Shown piece by piece: positions 16,443 to 24,980 of a stretch of 64,000 nt of DNA. The DNA lies in assembly GCF_900109925.1 (NCBI RefSeq), contig NZ_FOBW01000006.1, forward strand, positions 62,001 to 126,000. Reading direction: 5' to 3'. This DNA is from Mesobacillus persicus (GTDB taxonomy: Bacteria > Bacillota > Bacilli > Bacillales > Cytobacillaceae). Numbering within the stretch: the stretch's first letter is position 1; the number at the start of each line of letters is the position of its first letter. The position numbers and the translations under genes are program-made. Below the pieces are notes generated by a model, which worked only from the letters and a program-made list of their open reading frames with translations, was not told the origin of the DNA and did not search any database.

Positions 16443-19013
16443 ATGGCAGATAAACCTCAAACTCGCGAGGAACGCCGTAAACAAATTGCCGCTAAGAGCC
16501 AAAAGCCTAAAAGAAAAAAAACGTCTAAAGGCTTAGTAAAAAAAATATTTCTTGGATTAGTCATCCTAGGAATCGTTGGCCTTCTTATTGGCGCCGGAAC
16601 ATTTGCTTTCATGGTACAAGATGCACCAAAACTAGATGAAACAATGCTGAAAGACCCAATATCATCAGAAATATATGATAAGGATAATGAATTAATTACG
16701 GTGCTAGGTTCCGAAAATCGTGATTATATAGAATATGAGGATATACCAGAAATAGTTGAAAATGCAGTTATTGCAACAGAGGATGTGCGATTTTACCAGC
16801 ACAATGGTCTTGATCCAATCCGTCTTGTAGGGGCCGTCATCGCTAACTTTACTGAAGGATTTGGCGCTGAAGGTGCTAGTACCATCACCCAACAGGTCGT
16901 TAAAAACTATTTCCTCACATTTGATAAAACGATTGATCGTAAAGCCGAAGAGGCTTGGCTATCATTCCAGCTTGAACAAAAGTATACAAAAGAAGATATT
17001 TTTGAAATGTATTTTAACAAAATTTTTATGTCGGAGAATAGTCATGGAATTGGGACTGCAGCAAAGATTTACTTTGGAAAGGAATTGCATGAGATAGAAT
17101 TGCATGAAGCAGCCTTACTAGCAGGAATTCCGCAAAGCCCGAATAATTATAATCCTTTTACCAACCCTGACAGAGCGGAACAACGTCGTAATATTGTCTT
17201 GACGCTCATGCACCAACATGGGTTTATTTCTGAGAGCGAAATGAAGGAAGCGATAGCAACACCTGTTACGGATTCTCTAGTACCAGAGGAAGAACGTGCA
17301 AAGCGAAAAGAAAAACCTTTTGACGCCTTTATTGACAGAGTCATCGACGAAGTAGAAAAACAAGGAGACTTTGATATCTTCTCCGATGGTCTTAAAATTT
17401 ATACGACATTAGACCAAGATGCTCAAACTTATGTAGAGTCTGCATTAAATACAAACGATGTCGTTGACTACCCAAATGATGTACAAGCCGGAATTGTTCT
17501 TCTTGATACCCAAACGGGTGAAATTCGTGCCATTGGTGGTGGCCGTAACCGAACAGGAGAGAGAGGTTGGAATTATGCGACCGACCTTGAACGTCAGACG
17601 GGTTCAACCATCAAGCCAGTACTGGATTATGGCCCGGCCATTGAACATTTAAATTGGGGCACCTACCATATGCTTGAGGATAAACCCTACAAATATTCTA
17701 ACGGCGAATCAATTTCAAACTGGAACGATAAATATGAAGGTCCTATGACCATGCGGACGGCCTTAGCGAAGTCTAGGAATATTCCTGCACTTCAAGCCCT
17801 TCAAGAAGTAGGGCTCGAAAAATCTAGAGACTTCGCTGAGAATCTGGGTCTGGGAGAATCTCTACCTGAACAACTCACCGAATCTGCAGCATTAGGGTCC
17901 TATGAGCTATCGCCACTAGAAATGGTTGGGGCTTATGCAGCATTTGGAAATAACGGTTATTATACTGAACCACATGCAATTAAAAAAATTGTTCTTCGAG
18001 ATAATACTGAAATTGACATGTCTCCTGAAACAGAAGTAGCGATGAAGGATTATACCGCTTTCATGATTACAGATATGTTGAAAACTGCCGTTCGCAATGG
18101 TACTGGAACTGCGGCAAATATAGCAAACCTTTCAGTTGCTGGAAAGACAGGTACAACTAATTATACTCAAGACGAAATCAACAAATGGAAAATCCCAAAT
18201 GGCGGAGTTCCAGATTCTTGGTTTGTCGGCTATACCAGCAGATATACAGCAGCTGTCTGGACCGGATACGAATTTAGGGATAACGCTCTTCTTGCTGACG
18301 GCTATCAACAAAAAATACCGCAGCATTTGTTCAAAAATATCGTTTCTAAGGTTTCAGAAAATATCGATACACCAGACTTCACTAAGCCCGATAGTGTCGT
18401 TCAGGTTGCGGTTGAAAGAGGAACCATCCCTGCCAAACTTGCAAGTGAATATACTCCTAAAGATCAAATCCTTTACGAGTATGCTGTAAAGGGAAATATA
18501 CCAAACGAAATTTCCAAGAAATTTGAAAAACTTGCAACACCGAGAGAACTCGTGGCAACATTCGATGAATTAACTAATGAAATTGTTGTATCATGGGGCT
18601 CAAATGAAGAGGATGGAGTTACCTTTGAAGTAAGTGCATCGATTGACGGGGGACAAGATCAGCTCCTAAAATCAACACAGGACACCTCACTGAAAATAGC
18701 TAATCCTGACCTTGGTAGAAGTTACACGTTTAAAGTAACCGCCGTTCGTGGTGAGCAGAGAAGTGAAGCAGCAAGTACAACCATAACGATTCCTAAACCG
18801 GAAGAAGCTGAACCTCCAGTAGAAGAAGAAAACGGAAACGACGAAGAGAATGATGGCGGTGGCGAAGGGAATGGGAACGGTAACGAGAATGGCAATGGCA
18901 ACGGTAACGGAAGTGGCAATGGCAATGGCAATGGCAATGGCAATGATAACGGAACTGGAAACGGTAACGACGACCAAGTAGAAACAGAAGATAAAGATGA
19001 AGATGATTCTTAA
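16443..19013 (+). CDS. ponA: bifunctional class A penicillin-binding protein 1
   Basis: Peptidoglycan glycosyltransferase/transpeptidase of 856 residues. A basic cytoplasmic start is followed by a membrane helix (about 35-58), a GT51 domain with TEDVRFYQH at 112-120, and a transpeptidase domain with S388xxK (STIK), S444RN and K568TG. A fibronectin type III domain lies at about 695-780. The C-terminal ~65 residues are acidic and built of Asn-Gly pairs, encoded by 6-bp repeats (18880-18965). GpsB, encoded at 6 kb, is its localisation partner. Confidence 0.96.
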   Translation: MADKPQTREERRKQIAAKSQKPKRKKTSKGLVKKIFLGLVILGIVGLLIGAGTFAFMVQDAPKLDETMLKDPISSEIYDKDNELITVLGSENRDYIEYEDIPEIVENAVIATEDVRFYQHNGLDPIRLVGAVIANFTEGFGAEGASTITQQVVKNYFLTFDKTIDRKAEEAWLSFQLEQKYTKEDIFEMYFNKIFMSENSHGIGTAAKIYFGKELHEIELHEAALLAGIPQSPNNYNPFTNPDRAEQRRNIVLTLMHQHGFISESEMKEAIATPVTDSLVPEEERAKRKEKPFDAFIDRVIDEVEKQGDFDIFSDGLKIYTTLDQDAQTYVESALNTNDVVDYPNDVQAGIVLLDTQTGEIRAIGGGRNRTGERGWNYATDLERQTGSTIKPVLDYGPAIEHLNWGTYHMLEDKPYKYSNGESISNWNDKYEGPMTMRTALAKSRNIPALQALQEVGLEKSRDFAENLGLGESLPEQLTESAALGSYELSPLEMVGAYAAFGNNGYYTEPHAIKKIVLRDNTEIDMSPETEVAMKDYTAFMITDMLKTAVRNGTGTAANIANLSVAGKTGTTNYTQDEINKWKIPNGGVPDSWFVGYTSRYTAAVWTGYEFRDNALLADGYQQKIPQHLFKNIVSKVSENIDTPDFTKPDSVVQVAVERGTIPAKLASEYTPKDQILYEYAVKGNIPNEISKKFEKLATPRELVATFDELTNEIVVSWGSNEEDGVTFEVSASIDGGQDQLLKSTQDTSLKIANPDLGRSYTFKVTAVRGEQRSEAASTTITIPKPEEAEPPVEEENGNDEENDGGGEGNGNGNENGNGNGNGSGNGNGNGNGNDNGTGNGNDDQVETEDKDEDDS

Positions 19014-19018
19014 GCATA

Positions 19019-19054
19019 AAAAAAACGTCCAGGAACTATTCTTGGACGTTTTTT
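19019..19054. terminator. bidirectional terminator between ponA and ypoC
   Basis: AAAAAACGTCCA... and ...TGGACGTTTTTT form a long stem with A and T runs on the two sides. It lies between the convergent ponA and ypoC genes and overlaps the last codons of ypoC. Confidence 0.85.
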
Positions 19055-19557
19055 GAATTCATTTTTAATAACCGCTCTTTTATAAAATGTTTTTCCTGCT
19101 CTATCAATAATTCTGAAAGCTGAATATAGGAATGATAAAGCTGAGGTTTTGCGATGATAAATTCAAGCCTTTCTATAACATTAACAGGTTTTATTTTTAA
19201 CTCTTCAATATGCATCAATGGAAATCGAACGGGGCCTTTATTAGTCCAAAACAAGATTTCAACAAATAAAGCGATTGATTGCTTCATTGGTTCAATTGCC
19301 GCTCCAGTCTTTCTAGTAGCAAACAGCTCTTCAAGTTGCCCTTTAATCTTTTTCCATTCCTTAAGTAATAACGGGATTCCCTCTTCTGGCGTTTCCCAAG
19401 GCCTTAGACCTTCCATTCCGGCGTAGTAACCTAATTCGTATTGGAAGGGATGGTTAGGGTTAAACGTTGTAACTAAATTGTCCTCCCACTCAATTAAACA
19501 CTCGGGAAAGAAAAAAGAATTTTGTAATTCGATTGGAACCTCGAAGTATTTTCCCAT
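19036..19557 (-). CDS. ypoC: YpoC family protein
   Basis: Protein of 173 residues matching YpoC by position (ponA-ypoC-nth) and character: helical, with the conserved-looking GLRPWETPEEGIPLLLKEW block. It starts two bases after the nth stop codon and is clearly translated as part of the dnaD-nth-ypoC unit. No known enzyme motif, signal peptide or membrane segment is seen. Function unknown. Confidence 0.82.
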   Translation of the reverse strand: MGKYFEVPIELQNSFFFPECLIEWEDNLVTTFNPNHPFQYELGYYAGMEGLRPWETPEEGIPLLLKEWKKIKGQLEELFATRKTGAAIEPMKQSIALFVEILFWTNKGPVRFPLMHIEELKIKPVNVIERLEFIIAKPQLYHSYIQLSELLIEQEKHFIKERLLKMNSKNVQE

Positions 19558-19559
19558 TA

Positions 19560-20216
19560 TTATGCCCGCTCTTTCGTTTTCATCCGTTTTTTTCCTTCCC
19601 TACATAAATCTAACAAAGGACAAACTTCGCACTGAGGATTTTGTGCTTTACAATGATATCGACCAAAGAAAATCATTCGATGATGCGTGACCGACCACTC
19701 TTCATCTGGTACTTTTCTCATTAAGGTTTTTTCAACTTCAAGGACAGAGTCTTTCCACCGGCAAAACCCTAGGCGTTTACTAACACGCTCTACATGTGTA
19801 TCTACAGCAATTGCCGGTACACCAAAAGCTACTGAAACTACTACATTGGCTGTCTTTCTTCCAACACCAGGCAACTTGGTCAACTCATCCCGATCATTAG
19901 GGACTTGTCCATCGTAATCTTCAATAATCATTTTAGAAAGCTTTTGAATATTTTTCGCTTTATTACGAAATAGTCCAATCGATCGAATATCGTTCTGTAG
20001 CTCTTCTAGTGTGACATTGAGATAGTCTTCTGGCTTCGTATATTTCTGAAAGAGATTTTTCGTTACTTTATTAACTAATGCATCTGTACATTGAGCTGAC
20101 AATGCAACCGCAACAACTAGTTCAAATGGATTAGAATGATTCAATTCGCAATGCGCTTCAGGAAACATTCTTCCCATTTCATCGAGACAATATCTAATTT
20201 GAGTTTTATTTAGCAT
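19560..20216 (-). CDS. nth: endonuclease III (DNA glycosylase/AP lyase)
   Basis: Base-excision repair enzyme for oxidised pyrimidines, 218 residues. The helix-hairpin-helix LPGVGRKTANVVV contains catalytic K121, and D139 lies in VDTHVERV. The 4Fe-4S cluster ligands are C189, C196, C199 and C205 with the standard C-x6-C-x2-C-x5-C spacing. It lies between dnaD and ypoC. A terminator-like hairpin (20250-20271) separates it from dnaD. Confidence 0.96.
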   Translation of the reverse strand: MLNKTQIRYCLDEMGRMFPEAHCELNHSNPFELVVAVALSAQCTDALVNKVTKNLFQKYTKPEDYLNVTLEELQNDIRSIGLFRNKAKNIQKLSKMIIEDYDGQVPNDRDELTKLPGVGRKTANVVVSVAFGVPAIAVDTHVERVSKRLGFCRWKDSVLEVEKTLMRKVPDEEWSVTHHRMIFFGRYHCKAQNPQCEVCPLLDLCREGKKRMKTKERA

Positions 20217-20249
20217 ATACCTTCACCTATTTTTTTTATATGAATAAAA

Positions 20250-20271
20250 AACGAGAGATTCTTCTCTCGTT
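20250..20271 (-). terminator. hairpin between dnaD and nth
   Basis: AACGAGAGA and TCTCTCGTT pair around a 4-base loop and are followed on the minus strand by TTTTTATTC. It is probably a partial terminator after dnaD. Confidence 0.7.
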
Positions 20272-20286
20272 TCACTGCTACTATGT

Positions 20287-20994
20287 TTATTGTTCTAACC
20301 AATTATAAAATGGTACCGGCCTTGTTTGTGGTTTTACTTCTTTCTGGACACTTTTTTGTTGTCCCTGATGCTGCCTGAATTTTCTACCATAGCTTTTTGC
20401 CTGTTCAATCGTCTTTATGCCATTTTTCTTCCATTCAAACAAAATCCGATCTATATAGCGGAAATTTAACTTACCTGAAATGACTGATTCTCTCAGTGCA
20501 GCCTTTATGATAATAGGATCATGATGATCATCATCCATCCACATTGCAAGTGTTTCACATTCAAATGGCGATAATGGTCGACCAAATTCCTTTTCAAAAC
20601 AAGTATATAAATCGGATTCTTCAACTTGCCTTGCGTTGACCTTTTCTTGCTTCCTATTCTGCATAAATCGGTCAATAAGCTTATCCCAAAGCGGATCTAA
20701 AGAATACTTTTCAAAACGAATACCATCTGTAGAATCGCCATCAATAATTTCAATAAACCCTTTTTGAATCAAAGATCTAAGAATTTCCGTACAATCAAAT
20801 GCTGACATTGCCATACGGCCGGAGAGCTCAGTTGGAGTCGGAAAATCATTCCCTTTTTCCGAAAAGTGAAGAACCTGGAGAAGCAGGACAAGTTCTTGTT
20901 CTGATAAGTGCATATTTTTATATTCAGTTAATAAAGCTGCTGGAATTGATATTGTTCCCTCACGCAGCCATTCGACGAAATCAGCTTTTTGCAT
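20287..20994 (-). CDS. dnaD: replication initiation protein DnaD
   Basis: Primosomal protein of 235 residues that helps load the replicative helicase with DnaB and DnaI. An N-terminal winged-helix DDBH1 domain (about 1-110) is followed by a C-terminal DDBH2 domain around YTCFEKEFGRPLSPFECETL and ending with the YIDRILFEWKKNGIKT motif, then a polar tail. The ATG at 20994 has GAGGTG 6 bases upstream; the in-frame GTG at 21003 lies within that ribosome binding site. Confidence 0.95.
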   Translation of the reverse strand: MQKADFVEWLREGTISIPAALLTEYKNMHLSEQELVLLLQVLHFSEKGNDFPTPTELSGRMAMSAFDCTEILRSLIQKGFIEIIDGDSTDGIRFEKYSLDPLWDKLIDRFMQNRKQEKVNARQVEESDLYTCFEKEFGRPLSPFECETLAMWMDDDHHDPIIIKAALRESVISGKLNFRYIDRILFEWKKNGIKTIEQAKSYGRKFRQHQGQQKSVQKEVKPQTRPVPFYNWLEQ

Positions 20995-21085
20995 ACCGAA
21001 CACCTCATTTCTAAGTATAACATGAACATCTGTGACAAGTAACTGGATACAAAAAGATTAACGTTGGAAATAAAGTGAAAAAGAA

Positions 21086-21122
21086 AACGCCCTTGGCTAG
21101 CTAAAGCTAGAAAGGACGTTTT
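21086..21122 (-). terminator. asnS terminator
   Basis: On the minus strand AACGTCCTT and AAGGGCGTT pair (with a G:T) around an inner TAGCT palindrome, followed by TTTTC. It lies 10 bp past the asnS stop. Confidence 0.7.
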
Positions 21123-21132
21123 TCTCTTACCT

Positions 21133-22428
21133 TTAAGGGTACAGTCTATTAAGTAGCCGTGGGAACGGAATGGTTTCTCTGACATGTTCCACCCCACTAA
21201 TCCAAGCAACAGTACGCTCAAGACCCAGGCCAAACCCGGAATGAGGCACGGAGCCGTACTGACGTAATTCCAAGTACCATTTATAGGTTTCCATTGGCAA
21301 ATCATGCTGCTCATAACGCTGTTTCAGAAGGTCATAATCATGAATTCGTTCTGAACCACCAATGATTTCCCCGTACCCCTCAGGTGCAATCAAATCGGCA
21401 CACAATACAACCTCAGGACGATCCGGTGCTGGTTGCATATAAAACGCTTTTAACTCCGTTGGATAATGCGTTATAAATACAGGCTTATCATAGTTCTCTG
21501 CAATAGCTGTTTCATGAGGAGCACCGAAATCATCTCCCCATTGAACATCTGTAAACCCTTTTTCATGCAATAGCTTCAAGGCGTCATCATATGTGATTCT
21601 AGGGAATGGAGCTTGGATTTTTTCAAGTTTAGATACATCCCTACCAAGAACTTTGAGTTCTACCTGACAATTTTTCAGGACAGATTGAACAATATAAGCA
21701 ACATACTCTTCTTGCACCTTCAAACTATCTTCATGATCATAAAATGCCATTTCAGGTTCAATCATCCAAAACTCAATCAAGTGACGACGTGTTTTAGATT
21801 TCTCAGCCCTAAAGGTTGGTCCGAATGAAAATACCTTACCAAGAGCCATTGCAGCTGCCTCTAAATGAAGCTGACCGCTCTGTGAGAGGTAAGCGTCCTC
21901 TTCAAAGTATTTTGTATGGAACAGTTCACTTCCACCCTCAGGAGAACTTCCTGTTAAAATTGGTGGATCTACTTTTGTAAATCCCTCTTCATTGAAGAAT
22001 TGGTAAGTAGAACGGATGATTTCATTTCTTACTTTCATGACAGCATGTTGACGCTTTGAACGAAGCCAGAGATGGCGGTGGTCCATTAAAAATTCAGTTC
22101 CATGTTCTTTAGGTGTAATGGGATAATCTACAGCTTGATGAATCAGCTCTACACCTGTGACTAACAATTCATAGCCTAATGGGGAGCGTTCGTCTTTTTG
22201 TACTTTCCCAGTTACATATAGAGAAGATTCTTGAGTAATTGATTTCGCTTCCTGAAAAACTTCTTCGCCCACATCACTCTTGGCGACAACTCCTTGGATG
22301 AAGCCTGTCCCGTCACGAAGTTGCAAAAAGGCAATTTTCCCGCTCGAACGCTTATTTGCTAACCAAGCGCCGATTTTAACCTCTTGGTCTACATATTTAT
22401 GTACTTCTGAAATCGTTGTTTTATTCAA
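21133..22428 (-). CDS. asnS: asparaginyl-tRNA synthetase
   Basis: Class IIb aminoacyl-tRNA synthetase of 431 residues that charges tRNA-Asn. An N-terminal OB-fold anticodon-binding domain (about 1-110) carries [18 protein letters not shown]. The catalytic domain has motif 2 around [20 protein letters not shown] and motif 3 [13 protein letters not shown] near the C-terminus. It has its own sigma-A promoter (22483-22511) close upstream; no T-box leader is seen. Confidence 0.96.
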   Translation of the reverse strand: MNKTTISEVHKYVDQEVKIGAWLANKRSSGKIAFLQLRDGTGFIQGVVAKSDVGEEVFQEAKSITQESSLYVTGKVQKDERSPLGYELLVTGVELIHQAVDYPITPKEHGTEFLMDHRHLWLRSKRQHAVMKVRNEIIRSTYQFFNEEGFTKVDPPILTGSSPEGGSELFHTKYFEEDAYLSQSGQLHLEAAAMALGKVFSFGPTFRAEKSKTRRHLIEFWMIEPEMAFYDHEDSLKVQEEYVAYIVQSVLKNCQVELKVLGRDVSKLEKIQAPFPRITYDDALKLLHEKGFTDVQWGDDFGAPHETAIAENYDKPVFITHYPTELKAFYMQPAPDRPEVVLCADLIAPEGYGEIIGGSERIHDYDLLKQRYEQHDLPMETYKWYLELRQYGSVPHSGFGLGLERTVAWISGVEHVRETIPFPRLLNRLYP

Positions 22429-22482
22429 TGTATGTTTCCCTCCAAAACTAAGTAAAACTAAATGATGCTATGTACGTGTACT

Positions 22483-22511
22483 ATTATAACTTTCGATAAA
22501 AATAAGAGCAA
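22483..22511 (-). promoter_or_regulatory. sigma-A promoter of asnS
   Basis: On the minus strand TTGCTC, 17 bases, TATAAT. It lies between the hairpin repeats and asnS, so asnS can be expressed independently of aspB. Confidence 0.75.
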
Positions 22512-22513
22512 CT

Positions 22514-22837
22514 CCGAAAAGCGGAAGCGCCTTGTTCAGGCCCGACAGGCATAAGACGAACCCTATATGAAGGCGGTTTTTGCCTTCCTATAGGGGGCGG
22601 CTTATGACCCGAGGGCCTAGGCGCTGGAGCTAGACAACCGAAAAGCGGAAGCGCCTTGCACAGGCCCGACAGGCATAAGACGAACCCTATTAGAAGGCGG
22701 GCTTTGCCTTCCTATAGGGGGCGGCTTATGACCCGAGGGCCTAGGCGCTGCAGCTAGACAACCGAAAAGCGGAAGCGCCTTGTTCAAGCCCGACAGGCAT
22801 AAGACGAACCCTTGGGGGTTATTTCCTTCCCAAGGAG
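22514..22837. repeat. tandem long-hairpin repeats, two full copies and one truncated
   Basis: Copies at 22514-22637 and 22638-22761 (124 bp each, nearly identical) and a third, 22762 to about 22837, that diverges in its loop. Each full copy folds as nested stems: GCGCC/GGCGC, GGCCC/GGGCC, CATAAG/CTTATG, CCCTATA/TATAGGG and GAAGGC/GCCTTC. A related copy is at 42941-43062. The DNA from 22838 to 22911 is GC-rich with no gene seen. Confidence 0.9.
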
Positions 22838-22911
22838 CATCCAATGACACTATAAGCACCTGTTACCATAAAAAGGCGGAGGCCCGAACCGATGGCCACC
22901 CGCGCTAAAAT

Positions 22912-24102
22912 TTATCTTTGATTAGATTTAACAAAATTCATAATGCGCTCAACAGCATTTTCAAGTAATTCTAAAGAAGTTGCATACGATAATCTGATAT
23001 TGTCTGGGGAACCGAAACCTGAACCTGGGACAACTGCTACCTGTTCTTCAGTTAGTAGTCTTTCAACAAATTGATCTACATCTTTGCAGCCAGTTATCTT
23101 AGCAGCTTCCTTAACATTAGGGAATAAATAGAAAGCGCCTTGAGGTTTGATGCAAGTAACACCAGGAATTTCAATTAACTTAGCATGGATAATATCCAAA
23201 CGGCTTTCAAAAGCTCTTCGCATAACTTCAACCGGCTCCTGACTACCAGAATACGCAGCAATTGTTGCATACTGAGCATTTGACGTCGGATTAGAAGTAC
23301 TGTGGCTGGCCAAATCGGTCATTGCCTTAATGATCTCACTGTCTCCTGCTGCATAACCTATTCTCCAGCCTGTCATGGAATGCGATTTTGATACCCCGTT
23401 AATTAAAATTGTTTGTGCTTTTAACTCAGGGGATATTTCTGCAATGGATATATGTTTGTTTTCCCCATACATTAATTTTTCATAAATTTCATCTGAAACA
23501 ATAAGAACTCCCCGTGCAATACAAATTTCCCCTAATGCTTTTAATTCATCCTTAGAATAGACCATGCCTGTAGGGTTGCTTGGTGAATTAATAATGACAG
23601 CTTTTGTTTTATCCGAAATAGATTCCTCAAGCTGCTCAGGGGTAATTTTAAAGTCATTGGTTTCTGAACCTTCAATATAAACCGGAGTTCCACCAGCCAG
23701 CTTAACTTGCTCCGGATAACTCACCCAGTATGGAATCGGGATAATGACTTCGTCCCCTTCATCAAGAAGCACTTGAAACAATGTATATAAAGCATGTTTT
23801 GCCCCACTTGTTACAATGATTTCCTTTTGTTCGTAATCCAGGCCCTGATCCTTTTTTAGCTTAGCAGCAACCTCTTTTTTTAATGCTGGTAACCCACCTG
23901 CAGGTGTATATTTTGTGTGTCCTGCTTCCATGGATTGGATGGCAGCATCGATAATATGCTGAGGAGTATTAAAGTCAGGCTCACCTGCACCTAATCCAAT
24001 TACGTCGTACCCTTCCGCTTTCATCTCCTTAGCTTTTGCTGTAATCGCTAAAGTTGTTGAAGGTGTTAATGTTTTCACTCTTTTCGCAAGTTCAATTTTC
24101 AT
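22912..24102 (-). CDS. aspB: aspartate aminotransferase (PLP, class I)
   Basis: PLP-dependent aminotransferase of 396 residues converting oxaloacetate and glutamate to aspartate. The cofactor lysine is in GVSKSHSMTGWRIGYAAG; SPSNPTGMVYSK carries the conserved substrate-pocket Asn. The ATG at 24102 follows GGGAGG by 7 bases. It feeds aspartate to asparagine, lysine and pantothenate synthesis, whose genes lie nearby. In B. subtilis aspB and asnS are adjacent; here the hairpin repeats separate them. Confidence 0.95.
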   Translation of the reverse strand: MKIELAKRVKTLTPSTTLAITAKAKEMKAEGYDVIGLGAGEPDFNTPQHIIDAAIQSMEAGHTKYTPAGGLPALKKEVAAKLKKDQGLDYEQKEIIVTSGAKHALYTLFQVLLDEGDEVIIPIPYWVSYPEQVKLAGGTPVYIEGSETNDFKITPEQLEESISDKTKAVIINSPSNPTGMVYSKDELKALGEICIARGVLIVSDEIYEKLMYGENKHISIAEISPELKAQTILINGVSKSHSMTGWRIGYAAGDSEIIKAMTDLASHSTSNPTSNAQYATIAAYSGSQEPVEVMRRAFESRLDIIHAKLIEIPGVTCIKPQGAFYLFPNVKEAAKITGCKDVDQFVERLLTEEQVAVVPGSGFGSPDNIRLSYATSLELLENAVERIMNFVKSNQR

Positions 24103-24128
24103 CCTAGTACCTCCCATGTTTTCTATAT

Positions 24129-24623
24129 CTAAAAATTATCAATTGCTCGCAACTTTTCGCCTGTTTCAAAATCAACGTAATAATAATTTAAAAGGCCATT
24201 TTCAGTCCGATAGTAAATTTCCCAAGCTGGACGTTTCGTCTTCTGTATTTCGGTTATCCCTAACCGGACAGTAATAATTTCCTTAGGAGCTCTATTTGCA
24301 TAAACAGTGTTGACAGCTTCTTCTTTATTCAGACCACTATCCATCTGTTTTGTAATAATTTCATTCCCATTTTCCGAAACCCATACATAAACTTGCTCGT
24401 CATTTTGATTTTCAGCTGTCATAACATAGTAGGTACTTTCACCATTGTATACATTAAAATCACTGAAATTGGACAAATCCAATTTTTCCTTAACCAATTC
24501 AATTGATTTGTCTTCAGCAACCCTGAGTGGCTTCGTGGCATTTAAATAAACTGAGACTAGACCTACTCCGAGTGCGAAAAGCACTACAATGCTTATGATT
24601 ATCCATTTTTTCACTTTACTCAC
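24129..24623 (-). CDS. ypmB: membrane-anchored DUF5590 protein YpmB
   Basis: Protein of 164 residues with one N-terminal membrane helix (WIIISIVVLFALGVGLVSVYL, shown here in part of its length) and an extracytoplasmic domain with two PepSY-like repeats ending in YYYVDFETGEKLRAIDNF. It is 26 bp upstream of aspB. Function unknown. Position between aspB and dinG fits B. subtilis ypmB. Confidence 0.88.
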   Translation of the reverse strand: MSKVKKWIIISIVVLFALGVGLVSVYLNATKPLRVAEDKSIELVKEKLDLSNFSDFNVYNGESTYYVMTAENQNDEQVYVWVSENGNEIITKQMDSGLNKEEAVNTVYANRAPKEIITVRLGITEIQKTKRPAWEIYYRTENGLLNYYYVDFETGEKLRAIDNF

Positions 24624-24649
24624 TCACTATGTACAATATTTAGTTAAGA

Positions 24650-24755
24650 CTATCTCTTCTTGAATAAGCCCGGAATATCAAAATCATTATGTTTTAATGG
24701 ACGATTTAGCACATCGACAATTATAAGAAGGTAAACCTTCTATCTTACTTTCCAT
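24650..24755 (-). pseudogene. ypmA: possible frameshifted remnant of ypmA
   Basis: In B. subtilis a ~56-residue gene, ypmA, lies here. On the minus strand one frame begins MESKIEGLPSY at 24755, and the +1 frame then gives IVDVLNRPLKHND up to a stop at 24650. Both pieces resemble, from memory, the start and middle of YpmA (DUF4264), but no single frame joins them and the whole is too short. A competing reading is an intact 43-residue Cys-rich ORF in the first frame (TTG at 24818 to 24687). Not certain. Confidence 0.3.
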
Positions 24756-24768
24756 CACTATTCCACAT

Positions 24769-24796
24769 TTGACACAACAAAATTTGTTACTAATAT
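24769..24796 (+). promoter_or_regulatory. sigma-A-like promoter on the plus strand
   Basis: Perfect TTGACA, 16 bases, TAATAT. Its direction opposes all surrounding genes, and a strong terminator lies 140-170 bp downstream. Confidence 0.5.
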
Positions 24797-24819
24797 AAAA
24801 CCGACCTCGAGAGAACAAT

Positions 24820-24939
24820 ATGAATACAATTCTTTACTTTCATTACACACCAATTATATCAGGTGTTTCCTGTTGTAGATATGTCAGTTTGCAGAAAAAT
24901 CAACCAAAATTTCTTCTGGTTCACACACATCTCTTTTGA
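24820..24939 (+). CDS. possible 39-residue peptide in a short plus-strand transcript
   Basis: ATG at 24820 to TGA at 24937-24939, beginning 24 bp after a TTGACA-N16-TAATAT promoter and stopping at the first base of a terminator hairpin. The ribosome binding site is weak (GAGAGAAC). The product (MNTILYFHYTPIISG... with a CC pair) has no recognised features. The transcript could equally be a non-coding RNA, or antisense to the ypmA remnant. Confidence 0.3.
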   Translation: MNTILYFHYTPIISGVSCCRYVSLQKNQPKFLLVHTHLF

Positions 24940-24968
24940 CTGCGCAAGCAATTGCGCAGTTTTTTTTG
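24939..24968 (+). terminator. strong plus-strand terminator
   Basis: ACTGCGCAA and TTGCGCAGT pair, followed by nine T. On the minus strand the hairpin is not followed by T residues, so it points to plus-strand transcription although no annotated plus-strand gene lies upstream. Confidence 0.8.
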
Positions 24969-24980
24969 ATCCTAGGCTTA

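Noticed and set aside
18687-18977. 96-codon and other minus-strand ORFs opposite the ponA tail
   Set aside because: Artifacts of the Asn-Gly repeat; they give Ile/Ala or Leu/Pro dipeptide runs with no ribosome binding site.
22617-22859. 80-codon minus-strand ORF
   Set aside because: Runs across two copies of the hairpin repeat; no ribosome binding site and no protein-like composition.
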